Shown: positions 33,651 to 42,398, counted from the first letter of the stretch. The stretch is 64,000 nt of DNA from Cellulomonas xylanilytica (GCF_007989805.1 NZ_BJUB01000002.1:310001-374000), one strand, 5' to 3'. The notes: a model not told the origin generated them from the sequence alone. A program made the numbers and translations.

Positions 33651-35092
33651 AGGTCCGCCTCGAGCGAGGCGCCCAGGTCCAGGTCCGCGATCATCACCGG
33701 CAGGCCCGTGACCAGCGACTGGTTGGCCGCGATGCCGACGGAGACCGCCCGCAGCCCGTCGAGGTACCCCGCCGGGCGGCCGAGCGCGTCCTCGGAGACG
33801 CGCAGGTGTCGTCGGAACACGTCCTTGAGCAGGATCGCGTCACCGCCGCCGTGCCCGCCGATGCCGTCGGGGATGGGGTACTCGGCGGCCCGCTCCCAGT
33901 GCTTCTGCACCAGCAGCCGCTCCCCCTCGGGACGCAGCGCGTCGCCGAGCGAGGTGGGCGTGGCCGACGGGTCCAGCAGCGCGTTGCCCTCGTCGTCCAG
34001 CGCGATCGCGCCGCGCTCGACGACCTCGAGCTCCGCGCGTCCGGCGGTGCCGTTGACGCTGACGCGGTACCCCTCCCAGGGGCTGTGCGCGTTCAGCGAG
34101 TAGGTCAGCGTGGCGCCGCGGCGGTAGTCCACCAGCAGCGACAGGTTGTCCTCGATGGTGATGCCGGGGCCGAACACGTCCTGGTCGCGCAGGTAGCCGT
34201 CGTGCTCCTCCGCGTCCAGGTAGAGGGACTTGAGCCGGGGGTCGTTGGTCAGGTCCAGCGTGAACGGGTCGCCGACGACGCCGGTCCCGCGGGCCGGCCG
34301 GGCGCCCAGGCCGCGGTCGGCGGCGTTGCGGTCGCCGTAGAACTTCAGGCCGCCGCGGGCGTAGACGCGCGACGGCACGTCGCCCAGCCACCAGTTGACC
34401 AGGTCGAAGTGGTGGCTCGACTTGTGCACCAGCAGCCCGCCGGAGTTCTTCTTGTCGCGGTGCCAGCGGCGGAAGTAGTCGGCGCCGTGCACGGTGTCGA
34501 GCACCCACTCGAAGTGCACGGAGGTCACCTGGCCGATCTCGCCGGACGCGATGACCTGGCGCAGCGACGAGTTCCGCGGTGCGTACCGGTAGTTGAAGGT
34601 CATGACGACGTCGCGGCCCGTCTCGGCCACCGCGCCCGTGATCCGCCGGCAGCCGGGCCGGTCGATGGTCAGCGGCTTCTCGACGACGACGTCGGCCCCC
34701 GCGGCCAGGACGCGCGCCACCAGCTCCGCGTGCGCGTGGTCGGGCGCGGTCACGACGACCACGTCGACGGACTGCTCCGCGATCATCTTCTCGAGGCCGT
34801 CGGGCGCGTACTGCGGCAGGTCCGCCGCGTGACCGAGCGCCTCGGAGGCGACCGCCTCGTAGTGCGCCATGCGGCCCGGGTTGGTGTCGAGCAGCGCGAC
34901 GAGCGTCGCCACGTCGGCGTGCTCCCCGAGGATCGCGTCGACGTACATGCCCGCCCGGTGGCCGGTGCCGGCCACGGCGTAGCGGCGGTGCTGGCCCTCC
35001 GGCGCCGGGGCGAACTCGGGGATGACGCCCTCGCCCGCGACGGTGCTGCTGCTCGATGCGGGACGCGGTGCGGTGGGGTTCTGGTCGCTCAC
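33647..35092 (-). CDS. Gfo/Idh/MocA-family oxidoreductase
   Basis: A 481-residue oxidoreductase, longer than the usual 350-390. After an Ala/Ser/Pro-rich N-terminal 30 residues comes the Rossmann domain (YAVAGTGHRAGMYVD), the EKPLTIDRPG motif near residue 138, and a catalytic region FNYRYAPRNSS / KSSHHFDLVNWWLGD near 160-230. GTG 35092 is preceded by GAGGA. It is the first gene of a three-gene operon with DUF6807 and cupin, and a LacI-type operator lies 45 bp upstream. Its partner and substrate are unknown. Confidence 0.82.
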   Translation of the reverse strand: MSDQNPTAPRPASSSSTVAGEGVIPEFAPAPEGQHRRYAVAGTGHRAGMYVDAILGEHADVATLVALLDTNPGRMAHYEAVASEALGHAADLPQYAPDGLEKMIAEQSVDVVVVTAPDHAHAELVARVLAAGADVVVEKPLTIDRPGCRRITGAVAETGRDVVMTFNYRYAPRNSSLRQVIASGEIGQVTSVHFEWVLDTVHGADYFRRWHRDKKNSGGLLVHKSSHHFDLVNWWLGDVPSRVYARGGLKFYGDRNAADRGLGARPARGTGVVGDPFTLDLTNDPRLKSLYLDAEEHDGYLRDQDVFGPGITIEDNLSLLVDYRRGATLTYSLNAHSPWEGYRVSVNGTAGRAELEVVERGAIALDDEGNALLDPSATPTSLGDALRPEGERLLVQKHWERAAEYPIPDGIGGHGGGDAILLKDVFRRHLRVSEDALGRPAGYLDGLRAVSVGIAANQSLVTGLPVMIADLDLGASLEADL

Positions 35093-35136
35093 AGGTGTCC
35101 TCGGTGTCTGTCGTCGCCTCGTTGCGACGGACGTCG

Positions 35137-35150
35137 GGAAAGCGTTGTCC
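35137..35150. promoter_or_regulatory. LacI-type operator before the Gfo/DUF6807/cupin operon
   Basis: GGAAAGCGTTGTCC, a degenerate member of the generic GGMAAGCGCTTWCC class, about 45 bp before the GTG at 35092. No dedicated LacI gene is adjacent, so control by one of the four LacI proteins of the window or by a global one is likely. Confidence 0.5.
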
Positions 35151-35295
35151 GTCAGGAGACAGCCTAAGCGGTGGACCAGAAGTTGCACAGAGGAGATCCA
35201 CTGACGGCCCGTCGGGGCGCGGTCGTGACCGTCACGCCGGGGACGCCGACCCGCGCCTGAGCCGATCCCGCCGGACGTGGTGCGACCATCGACGG

Positions 35296-36291
35296 ATGAG
35301 ACGCCTCGGGCTCGCGGCCGGCTGGCTGATCGGGCTCCTCGCGGCGGGTCTGGTCGGCTTCGGGATCGCCGCGCGCCTGAGCCCGAAGCCGGCATCGGTC
35401 GTGTTCCGCCGCCGGTTCGACCGCAACGGCGCCGAGCGGCTGACCGCGACCGCGCCGTTCGTGCCGGGGCACGTCGTCTCCACCCTGGACATCCCCTACC
35501 GCGCCGGCGATCCGGACGCCCGCCTCGACGTGCACCGGTCGACCTCCCCGGGCACGGGCCTGCCGACCATCGTCTGGGTGCACGGCGGCGCGTGGCTGTC
35601 GGGCAGCAAGGACCTTATCGCCAACTACCTGCGCGTCATCGCCGGCGGGGGCTGCACCGTGGTCGGCGTGGGCTACTCCATCTCACCGCGGGCCACCTAC
35701 CCGACCGCGGCGTTCCAGCTGCTCGACGCGCTCGCCTACCTGACGGAGCACGCCGACGAGCTCGGCGTCGACGCGCAGCGCCTCGTCCTGGCCGGCGACT
35801 CGGCGGGCGCGCAGATCAGCGCCCAGGTGGCCGGCATGGTGACCAGCCCCGCGTATGCCGCGTCGATCGACGCCCACCCGCGCATCACGCCCGACCAGGT
35901 CGTCGGGACCGTGCTCTTCTGCGGCGTGTTCGACATGTCGCTCGCGCGCGGGCTGCGCGGCCGCAACCGCTGGTTCGTCGACTCGGTGATGCGGTCGTTC
36001 ACCGGCACGCTCGACTACCTCGACGACCCGCGCTTCTCCGGCATCTCCGTCGTCGAGCACCTCACCGCCGACTTCCCGCCGACGCTCGTCTCGTGCGGCA
36101 ACGCCGACCCCGCCCTGGGTCACACGCTCTCGCTGATCGCCACCCTGGAGCGGCTGGGCATCCCGCACGAGACGCTGCTGTTCGACGCCGACCACGAACC
36201 CGTCGGCCACCAGTTCCAGTTCCACCTCGGCACGGCCGCGGCCCAGGACGCCCTGGCCGCGATCCAGGGGTTCGTCACGAGGTTGCCCTGA
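35296..36291 (+). CDS. alpha/beta hydrolase (HSL-like esterase)
   Basis: A 331-residue protein with an N-terminal membrane anchor or uncleaved signal (about residues 1-28). The oxyanion-hole motif WVHGGAWLSG is near residue 95, the nucleophile motif LAGDSAGAQIS near residue 172 (a GDSAG box of the hormone-sensitive lipase group), and the His in HEPVGHQFQFH near 302. It would hydrolyse small acyl or aryl esters at the membrane face; acetylated or feruloylated pectin fragments are a possible but unproven substrate. It is convergent with the YesL-like gene, only 4 bp away. Confidence 0.82.
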   Translation: MRRLGLAAGWLIGLLAAGLVGFGIAARLSPKPASVVFRRRFDRNGAERLTATAPFVPGHVVSTLDIPYRAGDPDARLDVHRSTSPGTGLPTIVWVHGGAWLSGSKDLIANYLRVIAGGGCTVVGVGYSISPRATYPTAAFQLLDALAYLTEHADELGVDAQRLVLAGDSAGAQISAQVAGMVTSPAYAASIDAHPRITPDQVVGTVLFCGVFDMSLARGLRGRNRWFVDSVMRSFTGTLDYLDDPRFSGISVVEHLTADFPPTLVSCGNADPALGHTLSLIATLERLGIPHETLLFDADHEPVGHQFQFHLGTAAAQDALAAIQGFVTRLP

Positions 36292-36295
36292 GCGC

Positions 36296-37006
36296 TCAGC
36301 CCTGGCGGACCGACGCCCGGTGCTCGATGGCCACGACGGCGAGCGACAGCAGGCCGGGGACGATCACGGCGAGCGGCGCGAGCATCCAGACCATGACGGC
36401 GCACAGGCCGAGGGCGACGATGAGCAGGAACGTGCCGGTGAGGTCGTCGCCGGCGCGCTTGGCGGCGGTCTGCACGACGGTTCCCCACCGGGCACCGGGC
36501 GACCACCCGGCCGCGGACCGGAGCACGATGACGAGCAGCACGGCGACGAGGAAGACGGTCGCGATCCGCACGCCGGCCCCGCCGGGCATCCCGCCGGCGC
36601 CGATGAGCTGGAGGTTGAACAGCAGGACGAACAGGAGGACGGGCATGCCGATCGACACCAGCCAGACGCCCCGGCAGGCAGCCCGGAAGTCCTCCCAGAG
36701 GACCGCGATGGTGTCGGGCCGGCCGTCGAGGTGCCGGCGCACGTGGGACACGCCGGCGGCGAGGGCGGGGACGGCGGTGATGATCGGGAGGCTGAGCACC
36801 GAGACGCCGAGGCCGACCAGGAGCGCCTCGCTGAACAGCCCGAACCGTCCGCCGCCGAGCAGCGGCTTCTCGTCGGGACCGGGCGTGGCGTCGTCGTCGG
36901 GACCCGGGGACGGGTCCGCAGGGCGACGGGAGTCGTCGTCGGGAAGCGGGGTGCTCATGCCTCCCAGGCTGACATGCTCCTGGCGCCCTGCGGAAACGCC
37001 GCCCAT
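36296..37006 (-). CDS. YesL-like (DUF624) membrane protein
   Basis: A 236-residue membrane protein with about five hydrophobic segments. The LGVSVLSLPIITAVPALAAGV stretch (about residues 68-88), followed by an RR-helix and a W-x-x-F-R-x-A-C-R-G-V-W loop, matches the DUF624/YesL family. In B. subtilis yesL lies in the rhamnogalacturonan operon beside a sugar importer. ATG 37006 shares a base with the permease stop (TGATG) and is preferred. ATG 36958 has a GGGAGG that is too close. The acidic, Pro-rich first 50 residues are cytoplasmic. Confidence 0.72.
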   Translation of the reverse strand: MGGVSAGRQEHVSLGGMSTPLPDDDSRRPADPSPGPDDDATPGPDEKPLLGGGRFGLFSEALLVGLGVSVLSLPIITAVPALAAGVSHVRRHLDGRPDTIAVLWEDFRAACRGVWLVSIGMPVLLFVLLFNLQLIGAGGMPGGAGVRIATVFLVAVLLVIVLRSAAGWSPGARWGTVVQTAAKRAGDDLTGTFLLIVALGLCAVMVWMLAPLAVIVPGLLSLAVVAIEHRASVRQG

Positions 37007-37926
37007 CAGCCCTTGAGCCCCTGCGTCGCCACGCCTTCGACGAGGTAGCGCTGGAACACGAGGAAGAAGAGCATGACCGGGACCAGGGCGAGGACGGCCA
37101 TGGCCATCTGCGCGCCGTAGTCGGAGGTCGTCGTCTGGTCGACGAAGAGCCGCAGCGCGATGGGCAGCGAGTAGAGGTCGGGCTTCTTCAGGTAGAGCAG
37201 GGGTCCGAAGAAGTCGTTCCAGGACCAGATGAACGCGAAGATCGAGCTGGTGACCAGGGCGGGCTTCATCAGCGGGAGCATGATCGACCGGAAGATCCGC
37301 ACGTGCCCGGCGCCGTCGATGCGGGCGGCCTCGTCGAGCTCACGCGGCAGGTTGCGCATGAACTGGACCATGAGGAACACGAAGAACGCCTCGGCCGCCA
37401 GGAACTTGCCGATCAGCAGCGGGATGAACGTGTCCACCAGGCCGAGCCGGTTGAAGACGATGTACTGCGGGATGATCACCACGTGGAACGGCAGCAGGAG
37501 CGTGCCGATCATGAGGGCGAAGAACACGTTCCGGCCGGGGAAGTCGATCCGGGCGAACGCGTAGGCGCTGATCGAGCAGGACAGCGTGATCCCGATGACG
37601 GAGCCGACGGCCAGGATCACGGAGTTGGTGAAGAACGTCCAGAACGAGACGCCGCCGATCCCCTCGATGGCCTTCTGGAAGTTCGCGACCGTGAAGTCGG
37701 TGGGGATGAGGCTGACGTTGCCGACGATCTCGCTGGACGGCTTGAACGAGGACATCAGCATCCACACCGCGGGGTAGAGCACGATCGCGACCAGCACGAG
37801 CGAGCTCACGTGGAAGACCAGTGCCCGGCCACGCTTGCGGTTCTTGGTCGACCTGCGCAGCTGGGCACTGTCGTGCGAGCTGACGATGTGGTCGGAAGTC
37901 GAGGTGACGGTACTCATGGTGCTCAT
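37006..37926 (-). CDS. carbohydrate ABC transporter permease (MalG-like)
   Basis: A 306-residue permease with six membrane helices. The EAA loop ELDEAARIDGAGHVRIF is near residue 208. It belongs to the MalG half of CUT1 importers. ATG 37926 shares a base with the preceding permease stop (TGATG); GTG 37929 is possible. It pairs with the permease at 37926-38879 and the binding protein at 38974-40299. No ATPase gene is present; a shared MsmX-type ATPase from elsewhere is likely, as is usual in CUT1 systems. Confidence 0.93.
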   Translation of the reverse strand: MSTMSTVTSTSDHIVSSHDSAQLRRSTKNRKRGRALVFHVSSLVLVAIVLYPAVWMLMSSFKPSSEIVGNVSLIPTDFTVANFQKAIEGIGGVSFWTFFTNSVILAVGSVIGITLSCSISAYAFARIDFPGRNVFFALMIGTLLLPFHVVIIPQYIVFNRLGLVDTFIPLLIGKFLAAEAFFVFLMVQFMRNLPRELDEAARIDGAGHVRIFRSIMLPLMKPALVTSSIFAFIWSWNDFFGPLLYLKKPDLYSLPIALRLFVDQTTTSDYGAQMAMAVLALVPVMLFFLVFQRYLVEGVATQGLKG

Positions 37927-38879
37927 CACTTTCCTTCCCCGGAGTAGTGGACCCAGCGCTTCGAGCTCCAGAAGAAGACCGCCGCGAGTGCGCCGACGAC
38001 GATCACGAGGATCCAGGCCATCGCCGAGGCGTAGCCCATCTGGAAGTCCTGGAAGCCGCGGAAGTAGAGGTAGAGCGTGTAGAAGAGGGTCGACCGCGCG
38101 GGGCCGCCGGTGCCGTTGGAGATGATGAACGCCGACGCGAAGATCTGGAACGCGTGGATCATCTCGAGCAGCAGGTTGAAGAAGATGACCGGCGACAGCA
38201 TCGGCAGCGTGATCTTGAGGAACTTGCGCGAGGCTCCGGCGCCGTCGACCGACGCGGCCTCGTAGAGCTCGCTCGGGATCTGCTTGAGCCCGGCCAGGAA
38301 GATGACCATGGGCGCCCCGAACTGCCAGACGGTCAGCAGGATGAGCATCGGCATGGTGCGCGACGGGTCACCGACCCAGCCGCCGGCCTGGAAGCCGAAG
38401 AACTGCTGGACCTGGTCGACGATGCCGTTGTCGATGAACATCGCCTTCCACACGATCGCGATGGAGACCGAGGCCCCGATCAGCGAGGGTGCGTAGAACG
38501 AGGACCGGTAGAACCCCTTGCCGCTGAACGCGTTGTTCAGCAGCATCGCCACCGCCAGTGCTGCGAGCAGCTTGATCGGCGTCCCCAGCACGACGTACGT
38601 GAGCGTGACCTTCCACGCCTGCTGGTAGTTCGGGTCGCTGAAGAGTCGTGTGAAGTTCTCCAGCCCGATCCACTCCGGCGGCGCGAAGAGGTTGTAGTTC
38701 GTGAACGCCAGGTACAGCGAGGCGATCATGGGACCCGCGGTGAGCAGGACGAACCCGAGCAGCCAGGGGCTCAGGAAGGCGTAGCCGGCCAGGGACTCGG
38801 ACCGCTTCCGGCGCTTGCGAGCGGCGGTGTGGGCGGCGGTCGAGGTGCCCGTCGTCGGAGCCTCGGCAGTGAGGGTCAC
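37926..38879 (-). CDS. carbohydrate ABC transporter permease (MalF-like)
   Basis: A 317-residue permease with six helices and a basic N-terminus (ARKRRKRSES). Its EAA loop ELYEAASVDGAGASRKF is near residue 222. It is the MalF half of a CUT1 importer. GTG 38879 is the start. Seventy bases separate it from the binding-protein gene, and a hairpin in that gap (38938-38967) probably lowers its expression relative to the binding protein. Confidence 0.93.
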   Translation of the reverse strand: MTLTAEAPTTGTSTAAHTAARKRRKRSESLAGYAFLSPWLLGFVLLTAGPMIASLYLAFTNYNLFAPPEWIGLENFTRLFSDPNYQQAWKVTLTYVVLGTPIKLLAALAVAMLLNNAFSGKGFYRSSFYAPSLIGASVSIAIVWKAMFIDNGIVDQVQQFFGFQAGGWVGDPSRTMPMLILLTVWQFGAPMVIFLAGLKQIPSELYEAASVDGAGASRKFLKITLPMLSPVIFFNLLLEMIHAFQIFASAFIISNGTGGPARSTLFYTLYLYFRGFQDFQMGYASAMAWILVIVVGALAAVFFWSSKRWVHYSGEGK

Positions 38880-38937
38880 GAGCGTGATCCGTTCGTCGGT
38901 TGCGATGTACGAGCGGTCTCAGGGACCGCGTGCGGGG

Positions 38938-38967
38938 GGTGGGCCGCCCGCGAGCAGGCGGCCCACC
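38938..38967 (-). terminator. intergenic hairpin between binding protein and permease genes
   Basis: GGTGGGCCGCC (38938-38948) pairs with GGCGGCCCACC (38957-38967) across an eight-base loop, seven bases after the binding-protein stop on the minus-strand transcript. Such stems between binding-protein and permease genes commonly stabilise the upstream mRNA and allow partial read-through. Confidence 0.65.
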
Positions 38968-38973
38968 ACCGCG

Positions 38974-40299
38974 TCACTGGGTGGAGAGCTCCGCCTCGGC
39001 GAACCACTGCTCCGCGAAGTCCTCGGGCGTGATGGTGCCGTAGCCGAGCTCCTCGGCCAGGGTCCGCCACTTGGACTCGATCGTCCCGAAGCCCTTGACG
39101 GGGATCGGGGTGGACTCGGTCACCTGCTCGGCGACCTTCTCCTCGTACGCGATCACCTGGGCGTCGACGCTGCCCTCGGTGGTGTCGACGGCGGCGCGCT
39201 GCTCGTCGTCGGCGGGGACGCCCTTCGAGGTGCCGAAGATCCGGCCGACCTCGGGGTCGGTGAGCAGGAAGTTGATCAGGGTCGCGGCCTGCTCGGGGTA
39301 CTTGGTGTTGGCGCCCGACGACAGCAGCATCGACGGCTTGAAGAACAGGGCCTTCTCGCCCGGCTCGATCGACGGGATCTGCGCCATGGCGAGGTTGTCC
39401 GTGCCGGAGTCGGCGACGTAGCCGGCCAGGAAGTTGTCCCAGCTCATCTCGCTCGCGGTCTCGTTGACCGTGAAGCCGCCCTTGGGTGCGAGGGAGACGT
39501 TGCGGTCGACGGGGTAGACCAGCTTGTCGGCCCGCAGGTCGGCGGTCAGGTCGAGGAACTCGACGATCTCGGCCTCGTCGAAGCCGAACGTGCCGTCGTC
39601 CTCGAAGGGCGTGATGCCCTTCTGCAGCAGCCACTGGATGAAGAACCAGAAGGTGCCGGTGTAGTCGACGGCGCCGTACAGGCCGTAGCCGTCGGCCGTC
39701 TTCTCGCCGGCCTCGGAGACCTCGGCGATGAACTCGTTGTAGTCCTCCCACGTGTACTCGGCCTCGTCGGGGAACGTCGCCCCGGTCTGCTCGATCACGT
39801 TGGGGTTCTGGAACATGGCGAACGTGTTGGTCGACGTCGGGATGCCGATCATCTTGTCCTCGAGGACGCCCGCCGTGGTGAGCGTCTCGTCGAAGCCGCC
39901 GAGGTCGATCGTGCCGTTGTCCACCCACTCCTGCAGGTCGAGCAGCTGGCCGTTCTGGTTGAACTCACGCAGGTACGACAGGTCGAACTGCATGACGTCC
40001 GGCAGTGCGCGGCCGGCGGCCTCGGTGGAGCGTGCCGTCCAGTAGTCCGGGAACGCAGCGAAGCTGGTCTGGACCGTGATGTACGGGTACTTCTCCTTGA
40101 AGAGCTCGAGGGCCTCGTTGTACCGGGCGGCCCGGTCGTCGTTGCCCCACCACGTGAAGTTCAGGGTGACGGGGGACGTGTCGGGGCCGGTGGAGCTGGA
40201 CGTCGGCTCGCTCTCGCCGGAGTCGCCGGAGGAGCAGGCGGTCAGGGCGAGGGCGGCGACGGCCGCGACTGCGGCTGTCTTCCAGAGTGTTCGCTTCAT
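38974..40299 (-). CDS. sugar ABC transporter substrate-binding lipoprotein
   Basis: A 441-residue extracellular solute-binding protein of family 1. The signal ends with the lipobox LTAC (Cys at about residue 22), followed by a Ser/Thr/Asp linker, so it is anchored to the membrane outside. The core NFTWWGNDDRAARYNEALELF matches CUT1 binding proteins for oligosaccharides. It is the first gene of the binding protein - MalF - MalG - YesL operon. Its promoter carries a uronate-class operator, so uronate-containing oligosaccharides, for example rhamnogalacturonan fragments, are the favoured cargo. Confidence 0.92.
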   Translation of the reverse strand: MKRTLWKTAAVAAVAALALTACSSGDSGESEPTSSSTGPDTSPVTLNFTWWGNDDRAARYNEALELFKEKYPYITVQTSFAAFPDYWTARSTEAAGRALPDVMQFDLSYLREFNQNGQLLDLQEWVDNGTIDLGGFDETLTTAGVLEDKMIGIPTSTNTFAMFQNPNVIEQTGATFPDEAEYTWEDYNEFIAEVSEAGEKTADGYGLYGAVDYTGTFWFFIQWLLQKGITPFEDDGTFGFDEAEIVEFLDLTADLRADKLVYPVDRNVSLAPKGGFTVNETASEMSWDNFLAGYVADSGTDNLAMAQIPSIEPGEKALFFKPSMLLSSGANTKYPEQAATLINFLLTDPEVGRIFGTSKGVPADDEQRAAVDTTEGSVDAQVIAYEEKVAEQVTESTPIPVKGFGTIESKWRTLAEELGYGTITPEDFAEQWFAEAELSTQ

Positions 40300-40326
40300 C
40301 GTCGTTGAGCCTCCTTGCTCGGGGTG

Positions 40327-40394
40327 TGAAAGCGCATTCCGGACGTTAGGCGAGCGTTCGAGCGACTGTCAACGGATCGCGCTGAATCGTTACA
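40327..40394 (-). promoter_or_regulatory. ABC-importer promoter with two operator classes
   Basis: On the minus strand TTGACA (40367-40372) and TAACGT (40343-40348) are spaced by 18 bp. GGAATGCGCTTTCA (40327-40340), uronate class, begins just after the -10. Above the -35 lies TGTAACGATTCA (plus strand TGAATCGTTACA, 40383-40394), rhamnose class. The importer therefore seems to read both sugars of rhamnogalacturonan. Confidence 0.6.
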
Positions 40395-40471
40395 AACGCG
40401 TTGCCGTCGCGGCTGCGGTGCCACACTCGATCCAGGTTGCACCCCGCTGGGAGCGGGGGCCAGCCAGAAAG

Positions 40472-40483
40472 TGTATCGTTTCA
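40472..40483 (+). promoter_or_regulatory. rhamnose-class operator before lldD
   Basis: TGTATCGTTTCA lies 45 bp before the lldD start. It is one mismatch from the rhamnose-class site TGAATCGTTTCA at 20165-20176. A small hairpin, CCCCGCT and AGCGGGG (40442-40458), lies just upstream of it. Confidence 0.5.
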
Positions 40484-40528
40484 ATCTCCGTGCTGCCCGA
40501 CGACGAGCCACACATCCAGGAGCCCCCG

Positions 40529-41740
40529 GTGACCGACCGTCAGATCCCTTCGTGGTCCGAGCTCAAGCCGCTGATGCGTCCCAAGCCCCTGGTGCTGAAC
40601 GGCACCGAGCGGCGCCTGGCGGACGCGTTGACGATCGCGGACCTGCGCACGGTCGCCCGCAAGCGGACCCCGCGGTCGGTGTTCGACTACACCGACGGTG
40701 CCGCCGAAGCGGAGATCAGCCTGCGCCGCGCGCGGCACCTGTTCCGGGAGCTGGAGTTCCAGCCCTCGATCCTGCACGACGTGTCCCACGTCGACCCGAC
40801 CACCGACATGATCGGCACCCCGTCGGCCCTGCCGTTCGCGTTCGCGCCGACCGGGTTCACGCGGATGATGAACCACGAGGGCGAGCGAGCCGTCGTGCGG
40901 GTCGCGCAGCGTCGCGGCATCCCGTACGCGCTGTCCACCATGGGCACCACCTCCATCGAGGACGTCGCGGCAGCAGGGCCCGACGCACGCAAGTGGTTCC
41001 AGCTGTACGTGTGGAAGGACCGCTCCGCCGGCGAGGACCTCATGGCCCGCGCCAAGGCCGCCGGGTACGAGGCGCTCATGCTGACCGTCGACGTCCCGGT
41101 GGCCGGGGCCCGGCTGCGCGACGCCCGCAACGGCTTCTCCATCCCCCCGGCCCTGACGGTCAAGACGGTCGTGGACGCCGCGACCCACCCCGCGTGGTGG
41201 ATGAACCTGCTCACCACCGAACCGCTCACCTTCGCGTCGTTGAGCAGCTGGTCGGGGACCGTGGCGGACCTGCTGGACAAGCTGTTCGACCCCACCATGA
41301 CCATCGCGGACCTGGAGTGGATCCGCGCCTCCTGGGACGGCCCGCTGATCATCAAGGGCATCCAGACCGTCGAGGACGCCCGCCGGGTCACCGACGCCGG
41401 CGCGGACGCGGTCGTGCTGTCCAACCACGGCGGCCGCCAGCTGGACCGCGCCCCCGTCCCGCTGCGCCTGCTGCCCGACGTCGCCGAGGCCGTCGGGGAC
41501 CGCACCCAGGTCTGGGTCGACACCGGCATCCTGTCCGGCGCCGACATCATCGCCGCCCTCGCCCTGGGCGCCGACGCCACCCTGATCGGCCGCGCCTACC
41601 TCTACGGACTCATGGCCGGCGGCGAACGCGGCGTCGACCGCGCCGTGGCCATTCTCGACCGCGAGATCCGCCGCACCATGGCCCTGCTCGGCGTCTCCAC
41701 GGTGAAGGAGCTCGGCCCGCAGCACGTCCGGCTCCCCTGA
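40529..41740 (+). CDS. lldD: L-lactate dehydrogenase / alpha-hydroxy-acid oxidase (FMN)
   Basis: A 403-residue FMN-dependent enzyme of the alpha-hydroxy-acid oxidising family. Hallmarks: FDYTDGAAEAE near residue 52, substrate/FMN region FAPTGFTRMM near 108, and the active-site His-Arg motif LSNHGGRQLD near 296. GTG 40529 is set by AGGAG six bases upstream. It should oxidise L-lactate to pyruvate with quinone or oxygen as acceptor. It stands alone, with a rhamnose-class operator upstream. This fits the L-lactate that RhaEW makes from rhamnose. Confidence 0.88.
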   Translation: MTDRQIPSWSELKPLMRPKPLVLNGTERRLADALTIADLRTVARKRTPRSVFDYTDGAAEAEISLRRARHLFRELEFQPSILHDVSHVDPTTDMIGTPSALPFAFAPTGFTRMMNHEGERAVVRVAQRRGIPYALSTMGTTSIEDVAAAGPDARKWFQLYVWKDRSAGEDLMARAKAAGYEALMLTVDVPVAGARLRDARNGFSIPPALTVKTVVDAATHPAWWMNLLTTEPLTFASLSSWSGTVADLLDKLFDPTMTIADLEWIRASWDGPLIIKGIQTVEDARRVTDAGADAVVLSNHGGRQLDRAPVPLRLLPDVAEAVGDRTQVWVDTGILSGADIIAALALGADATLIGRAYLYGLMAGGERGVDRAVAILDREIRRTMALLGVSTVKELGPQHVRLP

Positions 41741-41792
41741 GCGGACGGCCAGGGCAGCCGACGGACCGGTCAGCCCCCGGAGGTACCAGCAC

Positions 41793-42233
41793 TCACGGGC
41801 AGATCTCCTCCACCTTCACGGCGGCGAGGGTCACCCTCGTCTCGACCGGGACGAGGACGCCCGCGGCGGGGTCCTGCGTGCAGATCCGCCAGTTGGAGTC
41901 GTTGACCTGGTCGCGCTCGAGCCCGGACGCGTCCGTGTGGTCCAGCAGGGAGGCGCCGGCCTCCCGGAGGATGTCCTGGCCCCGCTGCAGGTTGACGCCC
42001 ACGAGCTCGGGCATCGTGAAGGTCTCGACGGAGCCGGGCGTCGCGGATGCCTCGCCCGGCTCGACCGGTGCGGTCGTCCGGCTCGGCGACGGCTCGACGG
42101 GTGCGCCCACGGTGACGGCCGCGGCGGGCGCCGACGCGGGCGACCCGGCCGAGCATGCCGCCAGCGACAGGGCGACGAGCCCGAGGACGAGGGTGGTCGC
42201 GAGGGACAGGCGTCGGGTGCTTCGGGTGCTCAT
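41793..42233 (-). CDS. PASTA-domain lipoprotein
   Basis: A 146-residue protein. The signal ends in LAAC (lipobox Cys near residue 27). A Pro/Thr/Glu-rich linker runs to about residue 65. One PASTA domain follows (VETFTMPELVGVNLQRGQDIL ... TQDPAAGVLVPVETRVTLA, residues about 70-140). PASTA domains bind peptidoglycan or beta-lactams; here it probably anchors at the wall. ATG 42233. The neighbours do not suggest a partner. Confidence 0.82.
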   Translation of the reverse strand: MSTRSTRRLSLATTLVLGLVALSLAACSAGSPASAPAAAVTVGAPVEPSPSRTTAPVEPGEASATPGSVETFTMPELVGVNLQRGQDILREAGASLLDHTDASGLERDQVNDSNWRICTQDPAAGVLVPVETRVTLAAVKVEEICP

Positions 42234-42306
42234 ACCCCCCGATCGACCCGTCCCCGACCCTCCTTGAGCACCGGCGGGAGCGACCCCCGTCACATGCGCC
42301 GACCGG

Positions 42307-42350
42307 ACGTCCGCGCAGGTAGAGGTCGTGAGCCGTAGGTGCGCGGACCT
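42307..42350. repeat. 44-bp palindromic repeat, single copy
   Basis: Arms ACGTCCGCGCA (42307-42317) and TGCGCGGACCT (42340-42350) bound exactly 44 bp, the length of the other five copies. The core is diverged. It lies between the PASTA lipoprotein and the lyase gene. Confidence 0.65.
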
Positions 42351-42363
42351 TGCCGGGCAGACG

Positions 42364-42398
42364 ACGACGGCGGTCCTCGTGAGGAGGGCCGCCGTCGT
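42364..42398 (-). terminator. terminator after the lyase gene
   Basis: ACGACGGCGGTCCTC (42364-42378) pairs with 42384-42398, a 15-bp stem with one G-T pair and a five-base loop. It lies 10 bp after the stop of the rhamnogalacturonan lyase gene on the minus strand. Confidence 0.75.
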
